From assembly GCA_904063045.1 (NCBI GenBank), contig CAJFCJ010000006.1, positions 1,183,771-1,247,770 on the forward strand: a stretch of 64,000 nt of DNA, written 5' to 3'. Below, one piece after another: positions 56,675-64,000 of the stretch. The stretch is from Dimorphilus gyrociliatus. Taxonomy: Eukaryota > Annelida > Polychaeta > Dinophilidae. Below the pieces are notes generated by a model. It did no database searches, was not told where the DNA came from, and saw nothing but the letters and a program-made list of their open reading frames with translations. The position numbers and the translations under genes were made by a program. The stretch's first letter is position 1. Every line of letters starts with the position of its first letter.

Positions 56675-59175
56675 TTAACGATGACTTTTTTTCTTTCTTG
56701 CTAAGGATGAAAAACCACATGTAGGCTTCTTGGGCGTTTTGACGGCTGATGCATCGTCTCTAAAATTTCTCATGGCTTGAATGCGTGCGTCTCTCTTTCG
56801 TTGAACGTCTAAGAACGAATCGTCTTTGGCACCTTTCCAATATGGAATATCGTATAAATTATCTTCAGGAAACTCGTCTAGGCATTCGAAAGATGAAGGC
56901 CGATGATAAGCGGCGTTTGTTCGTCTGTTCCATGTGGCGTAGTGGTGATAGTTTTCTTTTGCTTCGGTATATGGCGGGGGATGGTCGATATAAAAGTCGT
57001 CTTTAGCCTCTAGCACCGTCGAACTCAGTCCGTGCGCATTATTATCTTGAGGCGGTGGTCTTTGCACTTCGAGGTGAATGTAACCCTTGTTCGCTCTTTT
57101 GTATAAAAAAGAAGGGGCGGGATTAAAATTGTGCCTAAATGGAGTGGCTTTCATATTTTCTTACCGTATGATTTTCGCAATGCTCTGAGCGGACGACCTC
57201 GAGACGTTCACGCTGTTCACTCGTACAATCAAATCTTCATCTTGTAAACCAGCCAGATGTGCCGGAGAACCTGTGAATGCCAAAAGTTTTATAACGTTAC
57301 ATAACAGAGCGTCGAAAACGGTTTAGCTAGTAGAAAAACCCTCACCTTTCTCTATTTTGCTAATGTATACTGGACAATAGCCCGCGACAGAGAAACCGTA
57401 GCCTTTTCCACCGTGTTTAATTGTGAACTGATAAAACGGAAAAAAGTAAATAAAAGCAGATGTAAAAAAAAGTAAAATGAAAACGTACTGTGTGCGTTTC
57501 GGCGAATTGCAATCCCTGATTAATTTTTGGCAGGACGGGAGGAGGTCTTTTATTCATTTTGGCTTGCAAATGCTTCCTCTTTCCTACTTGTTCGGATAAC
57601 AAGTGGTACCAGCCGGATGTGGCAGCCTTTGTAGAAGTTAATCGTTCCATGCCGAAAGACATGCATCCTAACAATTCGGGGATGCATCCCATTTCATCTT
57701 TGTTCCAAACGGCTATAAATAAACGTTTTCGAACGTCTTCTTCGTACAGATCGCTGTAAGGGAAAAAAGCGTTTTAGAAAGCGAGTTACGTAATTGGCTC
57801 AAAAAATGCTCGAGCTACATCTGCTAGCCAGATGGTATATTGACACTAGCCAGGTGTCACATACTATTATGCAAGGTGGTGAGATAAGGTAGGGGACATA
57901 CAGGACCAATCACCTTTTCGTAGGCCAATGGGAATTATGTTTTTTTTTTACGGATGGTAAAGAAAACTAACGGGGCGTTTGATGTTCGGTATGCGAAAAT
58001 ACTGACCACCGTGCAGCTGTTATTGAATTCCGATATACATGGCTTTCAAAATCGGTGCATTTACTACCACTAGCCCAGTATTAAGTTACAAGGGGCGAAA
58101 GCATTTCCGAATGTAAAGTCATTAAAAGATAAGCTTCTATACTTACAATGAAAATTTTTCGTCCCAAGTCGGATTGTTAGAATTGTAAATAACCTCTGTT
58201 CGACATCTTGTTTGCTTATCTTGGTCTGGGGCTAAGCAAAGCTGTAAGAAAAATGTTTTGATTGAAATTAGTTTATTTTTAAAACGGCATAAAGAAAAAT
58301 GTTATTTCGAAAATTTACCTTGACATAAGATGAGCATCTTGTTCTTGTGTCGTTACGAGAGTGTAGGTCGAGAGCACTGATAACTAGTTTTAAAAAAAAT
58401 AATTAATTAACTAATTAATTATTGACTTTTTAGCTTTAAAATACTTACTGTGTATAGTTAAACGCCCATGTTGTACTTGGATATTCAGTTGCAATTGCCC
58501 TGAAAAAGTATAGAAACATTACCTGGAAGCCCATTGTAAGAAATAGGGTCGACATCTGTTGGTTGCCGTGGAAACCAACGACCGTTTATATTCAAAAAAC
58601 ATTCGCGTCGTCGGAAAGTCGCGCATGAACGCGTTTAGGGAATTGTGAATGGGGTTTGGGATAAGGGTTTTTTGTTGGGTCACTAATTAAGTATCTGGTA
58701 GACAATAGATGCATAATTAAAATTGTTAGTTAGGAAGGCGCGTCATGTAATTGCTAGAATCTCATGTCTTTAATTAAGTCCAAACCGATCTTCGGCTTGA
58801 GCGATTCAAAGATTTCAAGTCTGAAAAGATTGACGTAACAAGCCAGGTGGCGATTTCAACGCACGCTCTGTATGCCGTACGTGCGTACCACACACATATG
58901 TATATACACATCGAAATCGTGTCCTACGGGCTAAATATTTTCTTTCGTCTTGATCATATTCCTACTAAAAATATTGATGGCAGAAAAGGGTCAGGGAAAG
59001 CTTAGGGAAAGGTCGTTCTCGTCAACGAAACACTTATAGGGGAAAGTCTCACTTTCCAAAACCATATATACGTACCGCGGTAATTTTTCACGAAAGACGT
59101 TGTTTCGTCTTGAATTTTTCCGTAGTTGTCACTTTCCGAATAAAAATCGGATTCAGTTGTGTAGTTTGTTGCCAT
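56675..59175 (-). CDS. C2-PDZ protein B (RGS3-like, no RGS domain), proximal-start isoform
   Basis: Exons 59175-59076, 58499-58449, 58383-58319, 58241-58147, 57753-57489, 57427-57346, 57270-57165 and 57095-56675 give 394 residues. C2: GQLQLNIQVQHGRLTIHVI, CSSYVKLCLAPD, TRCRTEVIYNSNNPTWDEKF, LLGCMSFGMERL, WYHLLSEQVGKRKHLQ. PDZ: FTIKHGGKGYGFSVAG, AHLAGLQDEDLIVRVNSVNV. The tail is Pro/His/Tyr-rich and contains PPPYTE, a PPxY motif that could bind WW domains (Nedd4-type ligases). It ends ARKKKSHR. The paralogue A splits the same domains into fewer exons, so introns were lost in A or gained in B. No RGS domain follows. The first exon (MATNYTTESDFYSES...) ends in CGCG|GTACGT, phase 1. Confidence 0.85.
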
Positions 59176-60063
59176 TTCGATAACGTAGCTAATTCAGGTA
59201 CAAATAGAGTAAGGAGATGCAGTGAGTCGAGCTTCTTCGGCGGCTTAGAGTTATTTGAAACTTAAAACATCTTCCCTAAACGCTTTCCGAAGGGAGAATG
59301 AATAGTCATAGACGGGCTACGATTTGTACGCGTCACTTTCGAAAGTAATAGACTGGCTCGGACGGGTACCTGTCTTTTTCTTTTGTTTAGCGCAAAATAC
59401 GAACAAGAACTATTGTTTGCTTGGAACAAAGACGCTTGGTTTGATGTAGGTTTTACATTAGGCGTTCAATTTCTGTCTAATCAGTTTGGCGACTTGACTT
59501 ACGAATGACATTTTATGAGTAGAATTAAATTTTTTTGTTTAAAGTTTAATGGACTGAATCGACGTTTGGGGAGGTCCGTAGGAAAAAAGCTTATCTTTTC
59601 GGCAGATAGTAATCGAAAGGTGTGATAATTCTAAAACAATCAGTGTGGGAGATCTAGTACACGGCATTCTTTTTACATAAGACTTTTAACGCATTTTTCC
59701 CACATTTTTTTTTTTTATAAGTCACCAATAAAATTATTATGGTACGCGGATATTTTGTATAATTTGATTTTAACGGATTTATAGGTCTATTGTATGTAGG
59801 CTAGGCCCTTGGAAATTTCGAGTTGAAGAGTAGAGTGATTTTCTTACAAAGAGATCTTTCACACAAAAGATCTCAAATATAATATTCTGGAGCTCTATTA
59901 CTTCGACAAGTCGAGTACTTTGTACTTTCCCACAGGACCAGACGCATCTCGAAAAACTTTTTTTTTAGTGAAGTAACGCCATCATGCGGAGTTTAGTTAA
60001 AGTAAAAAGTTTGAACACCACCAGATGTCTCACCCGAAAAAAATTTGGCTAGTCTGATAAGAC

Positions 60064-60075
60064 CGCCATCTAGTG
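60064..60075 (-). promoter_or_regulatory. CACTAGATGGCG motif (CTCF-like)
   Basis: CACTAGATGGCG on the minus strand matches the CTCF core including upstream CACT. A weaker CCACCAGATGTC lies at 60018-60029. Confidence 0.35.
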
Positions 60076-60093
60076 TATTTGAACATAACTAAC

Positions 60094-60292
60094 CTTGTCT
60101 CCTGAAAGTTCCAGTTGAAACTTTTCTTTCCGTTCTTGAAATAGGGGATAAGGATAAATTTCTTAACGGACTTATTAATCTTCTCTTGGCCATTTCGTCC
60201 TCTAAATTTTCTCCGCTGACATTTTCCTTCTTTCTTTTTCGCTTTGGCACTAATGAATCTTGGCTGTGAGATAATTGATTGCTGCACAACAT
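60094..60292 (-). CDS. Alternative first coding exon of C2-PDZ gene B
   Basis: An ATG at 60292 opens 66 codons rich in Lys, Arg and Ser (LVPKRKRKKENVSG, LSLSPISRTERKVS), ending ACAAG|GTTAGT in phase 1. It joins the exon at 58499 to give RRQ-GQLQLNI and a 427-residue isoform. An acceptor (CATTTTACAG) lies 8 nt before the ATG, and a plausible leader exon ends at 61396 (CG|GTGAGT). Gene A has the same arrangement of a proximal and a distal first exon. Confidence 0.65.
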
Positions 60293-60299
60293 CTCGAAT

Positions 60300-62219
60300 C
60301 TGTAAAATGAAAATATATGTTTTTAAAAGAATAAACATCTGGTCATAGGTGTTAAATTTCAGCGCGCTATCCTATTAAATCCCCAGTCTGTAAACTACTC
60401 GAGACATTCGTAATCCGTCACGTGTCACTAGTAAGGCGATCGACCCGTTTCAAAATCAACTCAGCAAGACACTCGAATGGATCGAGGGTCAAGTGAGATC
60501 TCTTTTACACAAAAGGAAGAATCACGCAGGGTCTAGAAAGGGTACATGGAATAATCAGGCCGACCTTTGACCGGGTTCGGATTGCCTGCTCGTTCCGCTT
60601 GCTAATTTGTCTTCAGTTAAGTGATGACCATTCGACCCAGGTGTTCAATCTGTGCAAAGCCACCTGCCTCTCGAAATGAATATTGACCATAGATGGTTGA
60701 TTGACTCTGATTTATTCGCTGAGCAAAATGCGCACTGGGACATTAATTGAGGCATTGTTCTAAAGACATAACCTAATTTACTCATGAGTTGACGTAATTG
60801 GACGCGCGTCTCTTCTTTGTTATATATGCCAATGACTACAATTTATAAATTTCACTTCCTCATTAAATCGTGTCAACAAAATAGTGAAGGGAGTTCGCCT
60901 ACGGAAATTGTTTTGACTTATACAAAACGAAGAAATCTATGATAAGATTCTAACTATAGATTAACTTTAATGAGTTTTCTTAACAATTTAATTAACTCAA
61001 TCTTTTTAAAGAATTAATTTTTAATGCAATATATAGCTTTTTTATCATTCCTCTCATTATTCCTAACATAAAGAAGTTATAACAGATTATCAAACAAAAA
61101 AACCTTAAAAAGTTCATCTTTCTCCAAGTAATAAATACATTTTCAAAGAGAGAATAAAATAACCATAAAAGTATATAATTTAAGTTTTAAAAACATAAAA
61201 AACTAGATGCTTTTTGTTGAAAGAATAAAAGAATACACAGACAAAAAAAATCTCCTTTATTCGAACATTTTTTTTTATGTAGAACGTAAATATAACAAAT
61301 AAACGCTATAGCTAAGAGTTATTATTTGTTATTTTTTTGTTCTTTTTAAAAGAATAGAACGTTGCTTAACGCTTAATTGTATTAAAAGCACTCACCGATA
61401 TGTTTCTTTTCGAAGGATGATGTCAAATCAAAAAACAAGTATTGTTATCTCCTCGAATATTTCTTCGAAGTGTTTTTATAACGATATAGCAAAGTTCGAT
61501 TCTCGAATTAGAAGCACCACCTACTCTTGCAAATTTTCGGCCAATCAGAATCGTTGGATTTGACTATCACGTGATTATTACGTTCTTTTATTTTATTCCA
61601 ACTTCTTTTTATCCGCCCCTCTTTCTACTTGAGTGAAAGCAAAAATAAAAAGTTGTAAAGATTTTTTCTTTACATATATTACGCAAGCGTGTAAAGTATC
61701 ATCATCGACTCGATAATTGATAAGCAAACAGCATGCCGAAGGCGATTTAAACTCTTCGCATATAGCACACCGCCTTTTGATGTCTATAGGTATTCGGAAA
61801 TCGAAGCTTTTTCGACGGAAAACACCTGCGCCGAAAAAATTGAAACCTCGCAATTTTCTAAATTTTAGCATCAAACACTTCAAAGCTATCTGCTGATTGT
61901 CCACTAGCAACGTACAATTAAACAGTTTATTAGTAACGAAATGTCCTGTTTAACTACACCTGCGAGACGTTTCGTAATTATTCACGGTAAATTAAAGCCG
62001 CCTTTAATTATTACTAATTATTGTTAGCGGGTGGCTTGAGTGTTGAAAAGGAATTTCTAGACCTGATTTATTCATATAAAAATAGATATATTAATACTAC
62101 TCAAAAATTGAATTAATGGGTTAAGGTTCATGTTAAAATTTCAATTTTTTTGACTGTATGTACGTTAAAGGTTATTAGGAGTAGAATGACGAATATGAAC
62201 AGAATTTTCAGTTTCATTC
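60300..62219. other. Region between C2-PDZ B distal exon and the iGluR stop
   Basis: It holds a putative leader exon of gene B (low end 61396) and its promoter; CCAAT occurs at about 61541 on the plus strand. The remainder is AT-rich. A 105-codon minus frame (61593-61910) has no domain and is not called. Confidence 0.5.
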
Positions 62220-64000
62220 TTAGTGATTCCTTTTGTTATTTTCATAAGAAGAGAGGTTAGCAACGTGACCTGACGTGCAGTAAATACTCGAATTTAAATT
62301 GTCTACTCTTGAGCTTTCAGGCTTCTCTTCAATATCTTTTGCGTTGTCCCGTTTTTTCGCTTTTTTCCGCTTTCTGGATAGAATGAGGAGAAGTGCTACG
62401 ATTACCCTGTTCTTGAATGCTTTTACGAATGTACTCTTGGTCTGTTTGAAGATTACCGAAGGTTCATATATGCTCATAGAGGTCATACGTAATTATTTTC
62501 GTTTTACCTTTTGAACATCCCGAAATGCGGCTACGATAAATTCTAGCAACAGTATGAGAACTGCCAAGCCTATCCCAACGGCTATGAAGTAGAACACTCC
62601 CAACAGACTTTCTAAAGTTTGCGATCGGGCTGCCGTTTTAGAAGAGCCTAAAGAACGATAAGTGTCCTCTTTTAAGTATGCATAAACGATATACTAAAAA
62701 TATACTGCATATATATTTAAAGAACAGAAAGAAAAGAGGATGAAAATTTAGATGGGATTAGGCACTAACTAGATTGCGTAGCTGAGCAGGGTCCAGCAAA
62801 CCATTTCCTGTGAAGCGTTTCTAAATACCCGCTTTGTCGGAGCATTAAAATTTCCAATGTGAACGGCGTTAAGTAGGGACTGTTACGCTACGGATTGGCT
62901 TTGAAAGATCGTTTGAAGGGATTCAACACCCGCTTCTATTTTCAATGTTAAAAGACGAATCGTTAATTAGCCACCTAGAGTGAAGGCAATCAATTCTACC
63001 CTGTTCCCTTTCTATACCCCTTTTAAACCCCCCCATCGGATTCATTCTCAAATTATACGGTATTATGCATTCTACGAAGTCACTTTTATGAGTCGAAACC
63101 TTCAAAGCCAATCCGTAGCCAAATTTATTAAAATCGTTTCCGATAATTAAGGTATTACAAGGCTTGATGTTTGAAGCGTATTCCAAAGGGGCCGAATCCC
63201 ATACAAATGCGTAACGTTCATCTGAAAGAAAATGGTAATAAGAAATTACAAGATGAAATAAAAAAGGGCTATTAATCGAAAGTAATTAATTACTTTTGGG
63301 TTTCCCGTAGGACTCTTGAACTTTTCGAATGCCAGCTTCCGCTGTATCAACGTATGTTCCGTCGGCGTTCATAATTGCGAACATAGTTTTATAAGGATCT
63401 ACCAGCTGTTGAGCGAAGAATCTCTGAGGGGCGGAATTTTTCACAGTTCCGTATTCAATATCTCTTTGTTTGGCTAAGTCGTTAACCGATTGAATTCCAG
63501 TATCCAATCGCTTTACCGTCAAAAAGGCGGCCAAATTAGCCGTATACGAAGCAGAGATAACCATTACTGCAAACCACCAAGTACCAAACACGATTCTGGC
63601 AGATAAGCATTTCGGATAAGTTTCAGTCCCTTGTTGCATCCAACACCCATAAGTCGCCCAGAGACTATTACATAAAGTAAGGTTCTCATGTTCCGTTTCG
63701 TTATCCAATTGAGCATAATATCCCAAGCTATAGGGACTAAGTCGACTGCAGATGCAAGTTATCACAGAACAAATAATAAAAGTGCCTACTACGGCTGCCC
63801 ATAATCCCTTTTCAAAGGGCTCCAAGTATCCGTATATATTCACTTTCTCTACTTCCTTGGACAATAGTAATTTAAGCCCTAGGTCCATGTATGGTTTTGT
63901 AAAACCAACAACCTGTTGTCTCTCATAATTTATAGTCAGGGGAGCAACAGCCATATCAATTTCCTCACTCATCACTTCGCCGATCAAGCCGTTCCATTTT
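62220..64000 (-). CDS. Ionotropic glutamate receptor, C-terminal half (partial at right edge)
   Basis: Exons 64000-63294, 63221-63100, 62887-62770, 62647-62508 and 62441-62220 are visible. They encode lobe 1 of the ligand-binding domain (VAPLTINYERQQVVGFTKPYM, with the ligand-contacting Arg) and M1. They also encode the pore loop (ATYGCWMQQGTE) and M3 with SYTANLAAFLTV. Lobe 2 follows (IEYGTVKNSAPQRFF, FVWDSAPLEYA), then M4 (LLGVFYFIAVGIGLAVLILLL) and a basic cytosolic tail. FVWDSA and GTVKNSA recall GluN1-type glycine sites, while the pore Q-Q-G and M3 are closer to non-NMDA types. A lophotrochozoan Epsilon-type receptor is my guess. The acceptor at 62888 (CCGTAG) is the only one in frame and lies in an inverted repeat. 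The tail exon also contains a hydrophobic VIVALLLILS run. Confidence 0.9.
62887..63119. repeat. 19-nt perfect inverted repeat flanking an iGluR intron
   Basis: Plus-strand 62887-62905 is the exact reverse complement of 63101-63119. In the minus-strand transcript the 5' arm is the last 19 bases of the exon coding YGLALK, one base short of the splice donor. The 3' arm covers the end of the intron and its acceptor. Confidence 0.9.

Noticed and set aside
1-64000. CRISPR arrays, insertion sequences, retroelement or viral genes
   Set aside because: No spaced direct repeats, transposase, integrase, reverse-transcriptase or viral motifs were seen on either strand.

Overview
This is a gene-dense window from a small-genome invertebrate animal. 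The evidence is AT-rich DNA, short introns (many 44-150 nt) with GT-AG ends, and families found only in animals: TAF1 with an animal-type N-terminus, a DCX-EMAP microtubule protein, an IgLON/lachesin adhesion molecule, a CAS-family adaptor, an ionotropic glutamate receptor and C2-PDZ (RGS3-type) proteins. A compact lophotrochozoan such as a minute annelid is my best guess; that is inference. I rebuilt exon structures by hand from splice sites and reading-frame phase, and every multi-exon model given as firm keeps its frame across all junctions.

Layout. 1-1458 (-): 5' part of TAF1, running off the left edge. 1769-2458 (+): RBM7-like RNA-binding protein, divergent from TAF1. 2664-5831 (-): beta-hexosaminidase with an unusual C-terminal two-helix membrane extension. 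6322-8088 (+): single-exon BTB/AT-hook/zinc-finger protein. 8370-12870 (-): DCX-EMAP. 13127-17883 (-): NlpC/P60-like protein with a long disordered tail. 19711-21091 (+): orphan single-pass membrane protein. 21504-25484 (+): IgLON-like three-Ig GPI protein. 27058-28435 (+): Pro/Glu/Thr-rich coiled-coil protein. 29000-29776 (-): calbindin/secretagogin-like EF-hand protein. 31019-32179 (+): CAS adaptor without SH3. 32300-32974 (+): secreted hyperacidic protein. 33216-35914 (+): orphan Cys-rich receptor-like protein. 36980-39422 (+): SLC5 sodium-coupled transporter. 39767-44603 (+): ABCC4/MRP4-type exporter. 47194-51212 and 56675-60292 (-): two tandem C2-PDZ genes, each with two alternative first coding exons. 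62220-64000 (-): 3' part of an ionotropic glutamate receptor, running off the right edge.

Functional themes are transcription and RNA (TAF1, RBM7, ZBTB), cytoskeleton and adhesion signalling (DCX-EMAP, CAS, IgLON), neuronal signalling (EF-hand, iGluR, C2-PDZ pair) and transport (SLC5, ABCC). Nothing indicates an operon or a mobile element. The observations I rate highest are a 19-nt perfect inverted repeat that would pair an iGluR exon end with the next splice acceptor, the hexosaminidase fused to membrane helices, the NlpC/P60-like gene, and a recurrent CTCF-like AGATGGCG motif at gene boundaries. Domain assignments rest on recognised motifs, not on searches.
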